Notes: generated from the letters alone by a model not told the origin. A stretch of 64,000 bases of DNA from Algiphilus sp965216485 (GCF_965216485.1 NZ_OZ244162.1:2170001-2234000); one strand, 5' to 3'. Positions 35,101-43,895 are shown, numbered from the stretch's first letter. Numbers and translations: made by a program.

Positions 35101-35269
35101 CCTGACCAGCGTAGGCGGTCCGCACGACGACTTGCACATCCGAGAGATCGGGGATGGCATCCACCGGGGTGGCGCGCAGGGCGACGATGCCTGCAACCAC
35201 CAGAAAAGCCGTCGCGATGAGGACTAACGCACGGTTCTGCAGGGACCACTCGATGATGCGGGTGATCAT
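32180..35269 (-). CDS. cusA: heavy-metal efflux RND pump, CusA type (HME4, monovalent Cu/Ag)
   Basis: 1029 residues. TM4 signature AIGAMVDGAIVMVENLH marks the HME4 (Cu+/Ag+) group. The three periplasmic methionines used by CusA appear present: in DEGDWMYMPTTEP, in APLTMIETT and in RIDMLATGIKTP. N-terminal helix and PVDAIPDLSDVQVVVRTAYA follow the family pattern. Last gene of a small-protein, cusC, cusB, cusA cluster with 4-base ATGA overlaps. Pumps Cu+/Ag+ to the exterior through CusC. Confidence 0.95.
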   Translation of the reverse strand: MITRIIEWSLQNRALVLIATAFLVVAGIVALRATPVDAIPDLSDVQVVVRTAYAGQAPRLVEQQVTYPLSTAMLAVPKAQTVRGYSFFGDSFVYVIFDEGTDPYWARSRVLESLSQVSAELPAAARPKLGPDATGVGWVYEYALVDRSGQRNLADLTSLQNWLLKFELQAVEGVAEVATVGGMVKQYQVVADPDRLRAHALPLSAVRKAVADANQETGGGVIEMAEAEYMVRATGYLGTLEDLRAVPLISNRDGTVVRLDEVAEIRLGPQMRRGIAELNGEGEVVGGIVVMRQGENAQATIDRVRARLKELQPSLPDSVEVVTTYDRSALIGRSINTLRTTLVEELVIVAVICALFLFHLRSALVAVIGLPIGILVAFLVMRAQGLNANIMSLGGIAIAIGAMVDGAIVMVENLHVHLARKDARSHWQKVRDAACEVGPPLFFSLAIITLSFIPVFSLQAQEGRLFAPLAFTKTYAMAAAAGLAVTLIPVLMGLLIRGPVRPEQANPLNRALLALYRPLLRSVTRQPWVVMAAGLLVALSGLYPATKLGSEFMPPLDEGDWMYMPTTEPGISIGTARTLLQQTDKLIKSVPEVDTVFGKIGRAETATDPAPLTMIETTITFKPESEWRPGMTLEDIRAEIRERVNIPGLTNAWVMPIRTRIDMLATGIKTPVGIKVQGPELSTIQAIGEELERILGQVDGTLSVFAERVAGGRYVTIDIDRGAAGRYGLNIAQLHAVVQSAIGGMNITETVEGRERYPVNLRYPQSWRASPEALQRLPLMTPQGQWIVLGDVADIRIEAGAPVIKSENARLSGWVYVDIAHRDLGSYVEAAKQAVETSLALPAGYSLVWSGQYEYMQRAAERLQLLVPATLGVIVLLLYMAFRQVTPVLLVLATVPMSLAGGFWLLHLLGYSLSVAVAVGFIALAGVAVEISVVMLSYLRQECRHLTRSSDDADFVLAVQSGALRRLRPVVMTATATIAGLIPIMLSTGTGSEVMRRIAAPMVGGMVTTLLLALLLLPAAYVLACRPRQ

Positions 35270-36720
35270 GGGTGTGCCTCGCCATGCCCCGCGCCATGGT
35301 CACCATGGGCGTGCTGATGGTGCTCCGACGGCTGAGCATCAGAACCGGATGGGGCGGGGTGCGAGCCGTGTTCGACACCCATCGAGGTGGCGTCACCGTG
35401 CATGTCGTGATGCGAGGAATGGTCCATGCGCGCATCGGCTTCGGTGCCGTGATGGGTATGGTCTGCGGCGGAGTGGCCAGACGCGGTCTCGGGCTCGGGC
35501 TCGGAGAGGCGCAAGGCTTCGGCGTCGACATTGGCTTCGGTGTCCAGCAGGAACTGGCCCTGGATCACGACGTCGTCCTGCGCAGACAAGCCTGCGCGCA
35601 CTTCCCAGCGATCCCCCACGCGTTGGCCCAATTCCACCTTGGCCACTTCAAAGCGGCCATCGCCCACAGCCTTGACGACGCGGTCGCTGCGTCCGTCGCG
35701 GATGACGCTGCTCGCCGGTACGCTGAGCACGGCGTCGCTGGCCGGAAGCGCGATATCGGCGCGAACGAACATCTCGGGCCGAAGACGGCCATCGGCATTG
35801 TCGATGACCAGGCGTGCGGTGAGTGTGCGTGTCTGCGGGTCCAGCTGACTGGCCAGGCGCTCAATCGATGCCTCCCAGCGCTCGCCAGGAAATGCAGCGA
35901 CCTGCACCGTTGCGGATTGCCCCTCTCGCAGACGACCGATATGCGCTTCTTCGACCTGCGCCAGCAGCCACAAGCGGTCGAGCTGCGCCAGCGTCATGAG
36001 ATGGGTGCCGGGCTGCACGTACTGACCCGCCCGCACATGCATGCCTGTGACCGTACGCGCCGCCGTGGCCTGGATCAGTACCGTATCCGTGGCCTGAGCG
36101 CGGCGCTCAAGCGCCTTGATCTGGGCATCGCGGTACCCTAAGGCGCGCAGCCGCTCCGCCGCGGCCCGCCGCAGACCAGCATGACCGGCAGCCGCCAGAT
36201 AATCCGATTCGGCAGCATAGAATTGCGGCGAGAACAGGCTGTACAGCGTGTCGCCGGCGGCGACGGTGTCGCCATCGCCAGTGACTCCAAGCGTCTGTAG
36301 CCAGCCTTCGGTGCGACTGTGCACACGCTGTTCGCGGCCCGGATCAGCAATCAGACGCCCGCTAAGCGCCAGCGTGGGCGAAAACGGTGCGTGCTGGACC
36401 GGCGCGGTACGCACGCCCAAGGTCTGAATCGTCGCTGGCGATACAGCGATCTGGTAATCGTTGAGGGCCTCGGATTCGCATTGCGGCACGAGGTCCATGC
36501 CCATGGGCGACTTTCCGGGTTCGTCGCGGCGGTAGTTGGCATCCATCGGCGCTACCCAATAGGCCGGCTGTGCGCCTCCGGGGCAGGGGCCATCCCCCGA
36601 TTGGGCCGCTGCGCCTCCATCATTGCCCGCATCGTCGAGCAGGGTGAATGCAACACCGCCACCGATGGCGAGCCCGAGTAGCAAAGCCGTGCACAACATC
36701 AAGAGCATTCGCAGGGTCAT
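35266..36720 (-). CDS. cusB: CusB-type periplasmic adaptor with His-rich C-terminal tail
   Basis: 484 residues. N-terminal membrane anchor/signal, then the metal-binding N-terminal motif YWVAPMDANYRRDEPGKSPM followed by GMDLVP (CusB-type). Membrane-fusion blocks: SRTEGWLQTLGVTGDGDTV, LRALGYRDAQIKALE, TVTGMHVRAGQYVQPGTHLM. After about residue 415 comes a His/Ser/Asp-rich tail of nearly 70 residues (HHGTEADARMDHSSHHDMHG, HHQHAHGDHGAGHGEAHP), not standard for E. coli CusB and a probable metal buffer. Start ATG 36720 overlaps the cusC stop (ATGA); its stop overlaps the cusA start. Confidence 0.94.
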   Translation of the reverse strand: MTLRMLLMLCTALLLGLAIGGGVAFTLLDDAGNDGGAAAQSGDGPCPGGAQPAYWVAPMDANYRRDEPGKSPMGMDLVPQCESEALNDYQIAVSPATIQTLGVRTAPVQHAPFSPTLALSGRLIADPGREQRVHSRTEGWLQTLGVTGDGDTVAAGDTLYSLFSPQFYAAESDYLAAAGHAGLRRAAAERLRALGYRDAQIKALERRAQATDTVLIQATAARTVTGMHVRAGQYVQPGTHLMTLAQLDRLWLLAQVEEAHIGRLREGQSATVQVAAFPGERWEASIERLASQLDPQTRTLTARLVIDNADGRLRPEMFVRADIALPASDAVLSVPASSVIRDGRSDRVVKAVGDGRFEVAKVELGQRVGDRWEVRAGLSAQDDVVIQGQFLLDTEANVDAEALRLSEPEPETASGHSAADHTHHGTEADARMDHSSHHDMHGDATSMGVEHGSHPAPSGSDAQPSEHHQHAHGDHGAGHGEAHP

Positions 36721-38021
36721 GGCTGGGTCTCCGCAAGGAGGCTGTCGTCGAAGCGACCACCACTGAGCTGGGCCAGTCGCGCCAGCGCCTGAAAGGCGTC
36801 GCGCTGAGTGCGCAACCGGCCCGTTCGTACTGCCAGCCACTCCGTCTCGGCATCGATGACGGCCTGCACATCGCCGCGTCCGCGTGAATACAGTGCCAGG
36901 GCGGTTTCACGGCTCTGCTGCGCGAGGGTAGAGAGCTCCTGCTCATAGAGTCGGCGTGCCCGGTCGGCGGCGCGCCAGCGGCCGTAGGCACTGCGCACAT
37001 CGGCGCGCAGGCGGTGGGCAAGATCATCGCGCGTGGCGCGCACCCGCTCGCTGCGGGCCAATGCTGCAGCCTGGGCTGCGTCGTACTTGTCCTGCCCGAA
37101 GGGCACCGTGAGCGCGACACCAAGCTGCGTGCGATACGGCTCTCGCGGCAGGGTCCCCACATAGTTCGCGCTGAGCGTGAAATCCGGGCGGCGTGCCAAG
37201 CGCTCCAGATCGCGACTCGCCTCGGCGCTGTCGCGCTCGGCATCCAGCTGGGCCAACCCCGGATGCGTCTGTTCGGCCGCCTGGACCAGCCGATCCATGG
37301 GCGGAAGATCCGTCTGCAAGGGGATGGCTGCAGCTTCCGGCAATGGCGTATCGGAGGCCCGTTGGCGCAAGGCGTTGAGGCGCGCGCGGGCGGTCTCCTG
37401 CTCGGCTTCGAGCTGCCATTGCGCTTCGCGTAGCCGCAGCAGGCGCACCTTCGCGGCCAGCGGGTCCTGCTGGGTGCCGCTCCCTGCGGCGTAGCGTTGC
37501 TCGGCCACGGTGACCAGCGTGCGCAATTGCGCCTGCTGCTCGGCATTGATGCGCAGCGCACCCCCAAGAAATGCCCAGTCCGCGAAGGCGTTTCGCGCTT
37601 CGAAAGCAAGTTCGCGTCGCCGTACCTCCAGACCATAGCCCGCGGCTTCGGCCTCCGACAGCGCCCGTTGGCGTTGCAGCGTGCGCTTCCCAGGCCAGGG
37701 CAGGGACTGGGAAATACCGACGATATGTCCGGTCTCGACCGAGGGGTCGTCGATCGACTTTGGGGCGATGGCGTAGTGCAGACGCGGATCGTCCAGCGCG
37801 TCCGCGCGCCGCGCTTCGGCGGCCAGTGCCTGTTGGCTCGCCTCAAGGGCGGCAATGCTGGCGTTGGCACGCAGCACCTCGGCAACGAGTGCCGCGCTCG
37901 TGAGCCGTTGCGTGGGCTCCGCCGCAGAAAGCGAGAGACTGACGGCCATGAGCAGCAACGAGAAAAGCCGTGCGATTCGCCGCTCAGCCGCATGAAATTG
38001 CGAGTGTTTCACCAGATACAT
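36717..38021 (-). CDS. cusC: outer-membrane channel of the Cus-type system
   Basis: 434 residues, TolC-like outer-membrane factor: signal near SLSLSAAEP, then LVAEVLRANASIAALEASQQ, PRLHYAIAPKSI, LPWPGKRTLQRQRALSEAEA and two coiled-coil repeats with YSRGRGDVQAVIDAETEWLA in the second. Start ambiguous: ATG 38021 gives MYLVKHS..., an internal ATG (MAVSLSLSA) would still give a short signal peptide. It lies 85 bases from the small Cys/His-rich gene. Confidence 0.92.
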   Translation of the reverse strand: MYLVKHSQFHAAERRIARLFSLLLMAVSLSLSAAEPTQRLTSAALVAEVLRANASIAALEASQQALAAEARRADALDDPRLHYAIAPKSIDDPSVETGHIVGISQSLPWPGKRTLQRQRALSEAEAAGYGLEVRRRELAFEARNAFADWAFLGGALRINAEQQAQLRTLVTVAEQRYAAGSGTQQDPLAAKVRLLRLREAQWQLEAEQETARARLNALRQRASDTPLPEAAAIPLQTDLPPMDRLVQAAEQTHPGLAQLDAERDSAEASRDLERLARRPDFTLSANYVGTLPREPYRTQLGVALTVPFGQDKYDAAQAAALARSERVRATRDDLAHRLRADVRSAYGRWRAADRARRLYEQELSTLAQQSRETALALYSRGRGDVQAVIDAETEWLAVRTGRLRTQRDAFQALARLAQLSGGRFDDSLLAETQP

Positions 38022-38106
38022 CCTCGACGTCACGGGTGCAGGTGCACCCGGATACACCGTGTCTCAGACACGGCATCCCGGCCGCGCAAGTAGCGCGGCA
38101 GTCGCG

Positions 38107-38481
38107 TCAGATGCTTCGGGGAGGGCGGTAGACCGCGTCAGGGAGGTGGTACGGGCAGTCAACCGCGAGCGCAGGGAGCTCGGTGTCGGCAGAAAGCATC
38201 AGTGGCTGGCTTTGCGCTTCCGCCAGAGCCGAAACCGCGGCACCACAGCAATCCCATGCAGACGCGCAGTCGTGCGGATGCGCCGTCTTGGAATCGGAAG
38301 CTTCTTCGATGACAACCGCCGTCGGAGCGTCTCCGTGACACGGCAGGTCATCGACACCAGCATCCGCGGACCACTCCGGCTGATCACCGTGCGTTATCTC
38401 GGCACAGCAATGCGCCAGCACCTGACCCATGGGGCCAAGCACCAGCAGCAGACTCAGCAGTGCCGTGAAGCAAGCTCTCAT
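38107..38481 (-). CDS. small exported Cys/His-rich protein upstream of cusCBA
   Basis: 124 residues. Signal peptide MRACFTALLSLLLVLGPMGQ then VLAHCC. The mature protein has seven cysteines (HCCAEI, PCHG, HDCASAWDCC, VDCPYH) and His residues scattered through a Pro/Ala region, so it probably binds Cu or Ag in the periplasm. It occupies the same position relative to the RND genes as the small His-rich gene at 21777. Similarity to DUF2946-type proteins is possible but not decisive. Confidence 0.65.
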   Translation of the reverse strand: MRACFTALLSLLLVLGPMGQVLAHCCAEITHGDQPEWSADAGVDDLPCHGDAPTAVVIEEASDSKTAHPHDCASAWDCCGAAVSALAEAQSQPLMLSADTELPALAVDCPYHLPDAVYRPPRSI

Positions 38482-38514
38482 GGGAGGAGCTTAACCCTGT
38501 AGCCGTGATGAGAG

Positions 38515-38862
38515 TCAATCATCCAGGGTGGAACTCGTGTGATCGTATTGACGCACAACGCGGCAAACCTCAACCCGATAGTGCTCGTACCAATGTCTGC
38601 GGCCCTCGCGCTGCGCCAGCTGGTGCTCGGCGACCTGCTTCCACTGTCGGGCCGCGCTTTCGTCGACCCAGTAGCTCACCGTGATGCCGACACGCGTTGC
38701 GGGATCGCGTACGGAGGTGGCACCGAGGTAGCCGTGCTGGGCTTCCACCAGTTCCAGCATGCGTTCGGCCATGGCCTCGTAGCCATGGTCGTCATCTGCG
38801 CTGCGCATGGAGGTGAAGATGACGGCAATCGCACCCTCGGGCAGGGGGCCAGGGAAGGTCAC
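38515..38862 (-). CDS. antibiotic-biosynthesis-monooxygenase (ABM) domain protein
   Basis: 115 residues, one ABM ferredoxin-like module: AIAVIFTSMRSADDDHGYEA, MLELVEAQHGYLGATSVRDP, ITVSYWVDESAARQWKQVAEH and the R-x-x-YEHYRVEVCRV end. Such domains act as cofactor-free oxygenases or heme-degrading enzymes, or only bind. Its start overlaps the stop of the upstream methyltransferase gene by four bases, so it is the third gene of a tight operon. Confidence 0.82.
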   Translation of the reverse strand: MTFPGPLPEGAIAVIFTSMRSADDDHGYEAMAERMLELVEAQHGYLGATSVRDPATRVGITVSYWVDESAARQWKQVAEHQLAQREGRRHWYEHYRVEVCRVVRQYDHTSSTLDD

Positions 38863-39524
38863 GGCCCGATCTCCATGAGGATGGACAATGCGACGCCGTT
38901 GTCATCGCACACGATGGTGCTGTCCAGAATCTGACCTCCGGCAGCTGCGCACAGGCGCTGCCAATCGGCTGGGCTGCGCAATTGATAGGGCATGGGTGTC
39001 CATTCGCCGGGAAGATGGGCAAAGGTCTCGCAGCTCGTGGCTTCCTGGCTCCCACCGGGCAGCGTCTGGATCAGCACGCGTCCTTCGGGCGCAAGGTGGG
39101 CGAGGGCGAAGCCCAGCGCAGCCGTGTCCGCTTCTGCACCGAAAAGAGCGAAATTGAACACGATCCAGTCGAAGGACATGCCCACCAAAGAAGAACACTG
39201 CGCGAGCCCGTCATAGTCGACACACACGAAGTCCGCGTCCTGTTGGGCGGCGGCGGCCGCCTCGATCAGCGCGGCACAGGCATCGACACCCATCAGCCGA
39301 CGGCCCGCCGTACCGCCAAGTTGGCGCAGCAGCCAGCCCTCGCCGCAGCCGATGTCGAGCAGGGACTGATACGGCCGATGGGCAATCCGCTGCAGCAGTG
39401 CCGCATCCGTGATGCGCCGACTGGGCAGTGCACGGTTGCGGACGGCCGCAATCCATGCGTCGGCATTGGCTTCCCAACTAGCAAGGTGTGCGGTGGTGTC
39501 CAGTTGGCCTGGCTCGGCGCTCAT
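38859..39524 (-). CDS. class I SAM-dependent methyltransferase
   Basis: 221 residues. The SAM motif is SLLDIGCGEGWLLRQLGGTA with downstream GVDACAALIEAAAA and FVCVDYDGLA; WIVFNFALFG and APEGRVLIQTLPGGS follow as motifs II/III. Substrate unknown. Operon: it overlaps the upstream gene at 39521 and the downstream ABM gene by four bases each. Confidence 0.88.
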   Translation of the reverse strand: MSAEPGQLDTTAHLASWEANADAWIAAVRNRALPSRRITDAALLQRIAHRPYQSLLDIGCGEGWLLRQLGGTAGRRLMGVDACAALIEAAAAAQQDADFVCVDYDGLAQCSSLVGMSFDWIVFNFALFGAEADTAALGFALAHLAPEGRVLIQTLPGGSQEATSCETFAHLPGEWTPMPYQLRSPADWQRLCAAAGGQILDSTIVCDDNGVALSILMEIGP

Positions 39525-40198
39525 CGGGTGATCCGTAGAAAATTATAGGCGCCCTGCTGGACGCGGTAGTGGCAGGGCACCTGCTCCACACCAAAGCCCG
39601 CCTGCAGCAGTCGCGTCGTCATCGGCGCCACGTGCTCCGAAGGCGTGCCATCCAGACGGACGAGCGGGTAGACACGCAACTCCGGCACCTTGGTCAGCAT
39701 GGCCTGCAGCCAAGTCCAGTGCGTGTCTTCATCAAGGTGGGCGCTGTACAGAAACAGCAGATGGGAGCACAGCCCCAAGTCCGCCTCCATCACGCCGTCG
39801 AGATCAGGCAGGGCACGCGCCAGATAGCTTTGGCCGTCGTTGCCACGCGCGCGATAGTCGTCCAGAAAGCGCGCCATGGTCGCCAGTCGATTCTCGACCA
39901 TCGCTTCGGGGCTATCGAAGTCGTCCCAATGGAAGGCCGCCCGGCTTTCCTGCAACCCTTTGGTGATTTCGGGACGGACCGCCTCAATGCGTTCTGCGAT
40001 GGCATCCGCCTCGAAGGCATAGAGCGGATCCACGGATTGCACCCGCGTGCATTGGCCCCGCGCCCACACCTGGAAATCCGAAGGACCATCGCCGAAGGAC
40101 AACACCCGGCGGCCGGCCAGGTCCTCCGGCTGGAGTGCGAACATGCGGGCGTACTCCGCGCCCGAGCGGCCCCAGGGGACAATATCTTGAAGCTGCAT
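39521..40198 (-). CDS. methyltransferase-like protein of unassigned family
   Basis: 225 residues from ATG 40198. VLSFGDGPSDFQVWARGQC followed by VQSVDPLYAF is a SAM-like glycine loop and acidic strand, but the usual D/E-x-G-x-G is relaxed. The rest (YRVQQGAYNFLRITR end, LCSHLLFLYSAHLDEDTHW) resembles a conserved family of short methyltransferase-like proteins. First of three overlapping genes (then the methyltransferase and ABM genes). Product may be a small modified metabolite (inference). Confidence 0.72.
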   Translation of the reverse strand: MQLQDIVPWGRSGAEYARMFALQPEDLAGRRVLSFGDGPSDFQVWARGQCTRVQSVDPLYAFEADAIAERIEAVRPEITKGLQESRAAFHWDDFDSPEAMVENRLATMARFLDDYRARGNDGQSYLARALPDLDGVMEADLGLCSHLLFLYSAHLDEDTHWTWLQAMLTKVPELRVYPLVRLDGTPSEHVAPMTTRLLQAGFGVEQVPCHYRVQQGAYNFLRITR

Positions 40199-40255
40199 GG
40201 CCGATTTCGGCGACGGTGGTCGACCAACCAAGTGTAGCGCGAGATCGTGGCGGTT

Positions 40256-41485
40256 CTAAGGCGATTCCGAGCGCGAAGTCAGACGCACGCCGTCGCTGAT
40301 GCGCTCGCTGGGATGGAGCACCACCGTCGCGCCTGCATCCACCCCACCCAACACTTCCGCAAGCTCACCGTTGTTCTTGCCGATGGACAGCAAAGCCCGC
40401 TGCGCGCGCCCCTCATTGACAAGGTACGCGGCCCAGTCGCCTTCATGGCGGAACAAGGCGCTGGTTGGTACGCGCAGCACGTCGTCGGCATGCCAGACGG
40501 TGATGTCCGCGTCGACGCGGAAGCCATGCCCGAGAGACGACCATTGCGCGGGTGGGGCATCCAGATCAATGATGACGTTGACCCGCTGCTCTTCGATACC
40601 GAGCGCCGACACCTTGGTGAAGCCGTAGGGTTCGATGCGGCGTACGGTGCCCGCCAGCGCGTGATCGCCACCCCAGCCGGTGATGGCCACGGCAGCGCCT
40701 TCCTGGATGCGCACCGCGTCGCGCGACAACACATCTACCACGATCTCCATCTGCTGCGGGTCGCCGAGTTCCACGAGCGGGGTGCCGGCTGCCACTACCG
40801 TTTCGCTTTCCTGGAGCACACGCAAGATGCGGCCGTCGGTGGGTGCCACCACTTCCACGATGCCGTCGTCGTCTGCGGCTGTATTGTCTTCGCCCGGATT
40901 GGTGAGTACAGCCTGGGCGTTCTCGAGCTCGGCGGCCCGGACCTGTGCCGCGGCACGCGCGGTCTCAAAGGCCGCCTTGGCGGTCTTCAGGGCGAGTTCG
41001 GCGCGTTCCAGATCCGCACCGGAATAGCTGCCGCGCTCGGAGAGGCGCTGCGCCCGCGCAGCTTCGGCCTTGGCAAATTCCAGTTGCGCCTCGGCCTTGC
41101 GCTTTTCCGCCTCGGCCAGGCTGAGCGCTGCCCGCGCACTACGTACAGCGGCCTCGGCCTGGCGCCGGCTTCGTGCGTCCAGAAAGGCCGGGTCGTTGGG
41201 GAGAAAGCGGGCGATGAGCGTTTCGCCGGCCTGTACCTTGTCGCCGACCTGACCGTCGAGGCGCAGCAGGTGGCCCGATACCGGCGCGGAGACGATATAG
41301 ATGTCGCGCACGCGGGTTCGGCCTTCATCGCGCACATGCACCGTCATGGGGCCGCGCTCAAGGGTTGCCATGTCCACGGGCACCGGATCGGGCAGGAAGG
41401 CGAAGACGAAGAAGCCCACCAGGACCACCACGATCCCGATGCCGACCCTGCGACGAAGCTTGGTGTTCTGGTGTTGTTCAGCCAT
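40256..41485 (-). CDS. periplasmic adaptor (HlyD/MacA type) of an ABC exporter
   Basis: 409 residues. One N-terminal membrane helix (14-32), then an Ala/Glu-rich coiled coil near residues 95-180 (ARSRRQAEAAVRSARAALSL and similar), lipoyl halves VSAPVSGHLLRLDGQVGDKV and IVEVVAPTDGRILRVLQESE, and an HlyD-like beta-barrel (VVAAGTPLVELGDPQQMEIV). It precedes the stop of the FtsX-type permease by 14 bases, so is the last gene of ATPase-permease-adaptor. Confidence 0.88.
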   Translation of the reverse strand: MAEQHQNTKLRRRVGIGIVVVLVGFFVFAFLPDPVPVDMATLERGPMTVHVRDEGRTRVRDIYIVSAPVSGHLLRLDGQVGDKVQAGETLIARFLPNDPAFLDARSRRQAEAAVRSARAALSLAEAEKRKAEAQLEFAKAEAARAQRLSERGSYSGADLERAELALKTAKAAFETARAAAQVRAAELENAQAVLTNPGEDNTAADDDGIVEVVAPTDGRILRVLQESETVVAAGTPLVELGDPQQMEIVVDVLSRDAVRIQEGAAVAITGWGGDHALAGTVRRIEPYGFTKVSALGIEEQRVNVIIDLDAPPAQWSSLGHGFRVDADITVWHADDVLRVPTSALFRHEGDWAAYLVNEGRAQRALLSIGKNNGELAEVLGGVDAGATVVLHPSERISDGVRLTSRSESP

Positions 41486-41499
41486 TGGAATTCAGTGCG

Positions 41500-43893
41500 T
41501 TATTCGCGTGTCTTGAGGACAGAGATGAGGTCTAGCCGGTCCACACGCCGCCGCACCAGCAGGCCCGAGGTGATGGCGGCCACAACAACCACGAGAGCCG
41601 CATAGGCATAGGTGGAGAGATCCACGATCAGCGGGATGCGGAAGATCTCGGTATCGAAGGACTCGGTCATCCCCCAGGCCAGTATCCAGCCGAGGCCGGC
41701 GCCGACTGGCAGCGCCAGTATCGTCAGCAAGGCCAACTCGCCGAGCAGGATGTAGGAGACCTCGCCGCGCGACAGCCCAAGAACGCGCAGGCTCGCCAGT
41801 TCGCGGCCGCGTTCGGAGAGGGAAATACGCGCGCTGTTGTAGACAACACCGATGGCGATGAGTCCGGCGAAGAGGGTGTTGAACAGGACGAAAGTGCCGA
41901 GGTTTTCCTGCAGCGTGTCGTAGAACGCAGACTGGGCTTCACGCTGAAGGCCGACACCGGCGACGATGGGCGTGCTCTTCAACTTGGCGTAGAGGGCTTG
42001 CGTCTGCGCCGGGTCAACCAGCAGGTGGGCGCCGTTGATGGTTTCGGTCTCATTGAGGATGTGGCTCAACGCCATGATGTCGATGTAGGCGGCCGTGCCC
42101 ATGTAGGTGTGGACGATGCGCGCCACACGCAGCTCAACAACAGGGCGGCGGCCTTCAGTGATCTCCACCTGCACGCGATCACCGGCCTGGACGTCCAGGA
42201 GTTCGGCAAGCTTGTCCGTGACGACAAGCCCGTGTGGTGGCAGCGCGACGGACGCGTACTCGGCGTCGAGCAACCGGCTGAGGCGGGCGTCAGGGTGCAT
42301 GCCGATGATGGTTTCGCGGCGCATTCGGGTACCGTGGCGCAGCACCGCGCGGATGGCGCGGAAGGGCTCGGCCCTAAGCACACCGGGGGCATTGGACACA
42401 CTGTGCAGCGCCGACAGGCTCCGGGCTTCCGCGAAGTGGACCGTCACATCCTGGCGCTCGGCGATATTGAAGTGCACGTCCACCATGTGAATCATCGCGT
42501 CGAGCGAGAAACTCGAGCCCACAAGCAGGCCCATGGACATGGCGATGCCCAGACAGGTCAATGCCGCACGCCGGGGCCAGCGCCGGATATGGCGGAGAAT
42601 CATGCGCGTGGGCTGATCCAGGCGACGCGGATCGGTACTTGAAACCGGCCGACGCCGGCCCCGGCTATAGTCCGGTGGCGCCGGCGGCACCATGGCCACC
42701 GCGGGGGCCAGCCGCATGACCTTGAGCACGGCCGACAGGGTGCCAAGGGCGGCGACGGCCAGGCTGAATCCGGCGGCGATCAGGAACACATCGCCGGGCA
42801 CACGGAACAGCAGGAAGGGGAACTTGAAGCTGTCCATGTACATGGTGGCCAGGCCGCGCCCCATCCACAACCCCATGCCTATGCCGAGCCCGATGCCGAC
42901 GATGGTGATGGCGCCGACCAGCTTGAAATAGTGCAGGCCCACGAAGCGGTTGGAGTAACCAAAGGCCTTGAGCAGGCCGATCTGTTCGCGCTCGGTTTCG
43001 ATCAGACGCGTGATGACGACATTGAGCAGAAAGGCCGCGACAAAGAGGAAGATGGGCGGCAGCAACCGCGCCATGACATTGAGCTGCTGGATCTCGTTCG
43101 AAAGGAACTGGTCCGAGGGTTGCTGGTCCCGCCCGTAGGCACCGGGCGTACCGAAGGGTTTGAGGAGACGGTCAAGGCGCTCGATCAGCGCGGTCTCGTT
43201 GACGCCCGGCTGGGTAAGAAGCAGCGCTTCGTTGAATGCCCCGTCCAGGTCGAAGGCATGGGCCAGCGCGTCGCGCTGCATCCAGATCACGCCGAAGCCA
43301 CTGTCATCGGGCACCAGTTCGCCGGGCGCAATGGCGTAGACGTACTCCGGCGCCAGCGCCAGGCCTGCGACGGTCAACTGCCGCTTCGCCCCGTTGAGGA
43401 TGGCGTGAAAGGTCGCACCGGGCTCCAGGCCGTGGGCTTTGGCGAAATCCTCAAGGACCAGGACTTCATTGGGGCGGCGTGGATCGAAGTAGCGCCCGCT
43501 GCGGAGAACGATATCGTTGATGCGCGGCTGCCGCCGCTCCGGCAACGCGATCATGACGCCGCTAATGGGAGCATCGGCGCCCTCGACATCGATGATGGCG
43601 CTGGCGCGAATCCGTGTTTCCGCGCGGCGCACCCCCGGCAGAGCGGAAAGCTGATCCTGCAATGCACGCGGTGCGCGCGTGACTGGCGCCACGATATCGG
43701 CAAAGCGGTAGCGTTCGTAATAGGCGCGGCGTGTCTCTTCCAACGAAGCGAACATGCCCTTGCTCATGATGTAGACACCGACGCCGCAGGCGATGACGAG
43801 CGCAATGGCAAAGGCCTGACCCTTGATATGCCAGAGATCGCGCAACAGCTTGCGATCCAGCGGAGGCAGCCAATGCAGGCCGAGCGCGCGCAT
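41500..43893 (-). CDS. FtsX-type ABC transporter permease
   Basis: 797 residues with an N-terminal membrane helix, a large periplasmic domain, and two FtsX permease units (LLPPIFLFVAAFLLNVVITR at 270-290 with following helices; VLFNTLFAGLIAIGVVYNSA near 675-700 with two more). Belongs to the MacB/LolC-like permease group. The gene order and the lack of an outer-membrane channel here imply that it uses a shared TolC or moves lipoprotein/lipid between membranes. Confidence 0.9.
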   Translation of the reverse strand: MRALGLHWLPPLDRKLLRDLWHIKGQAFAIALVIACGVGVYIMSKGMFASLEETRRAYYERYRFADIVAPVTRAPRALQDQLSALPGVRRAETRIRASAIIDVEGADAPISGVMIALPERRQPRINDIVLRSGRYFDPRRPNEVLVLEDFAKAHGLEPGATFHAILNGAKRQLTVAGLALAPEYVYAIAPGELVPDDSGFGVIWMQRDALAHAFDLDGAFNEALLLTQPGVNETALIERLDRLLKPFGTPGAYGRDQQPSDQFLSNEIQQLNVMARLLPPIFLFVAAFLLNVVITRLIETEREQIGLLKAFGYSNRFVGLHYFKLVGAITIVGIGLGIGMGLWMGRGLATMYMDSFKFPFLLFRVPGDVFLIAAGFSLAVAALGTLSAVLKVMRLAPAVAMVPPAPPDYSRGRRRPVSSTDPRRLDQPTRMILRHIRRWPRRAALTCLGIAMSMGLLVGSSFSLDAMIHMVDVHFNIAERQDVTVHFAEARSLSALHSVSNAPGVLRAEPFRAIRAVLRHGTRMRRETIIGMHPDARLSRLLDAEYASVALPPHGLVVTDKLAELLDVQAGDRVQVEITEGRRPVVELRVARIVHTYMGTAAYIDIMALSHILNETETINGAHLLVDPAQTQALYAKLKSTPIVAGVGLQREAQSAFYDTLQENLGTFVLFNTLFAGLIAIGVVYNSARISLSERGRELASLRVLGLSRGEVSYILLGELALLTILALPVGAGLGWILAWGMTESFDTEIFRIPLIVDLSTYAYAALVVVVAAITSGLLVRRRVDRLDLISVLKTRE

Positions 43894-43895
43894 GG

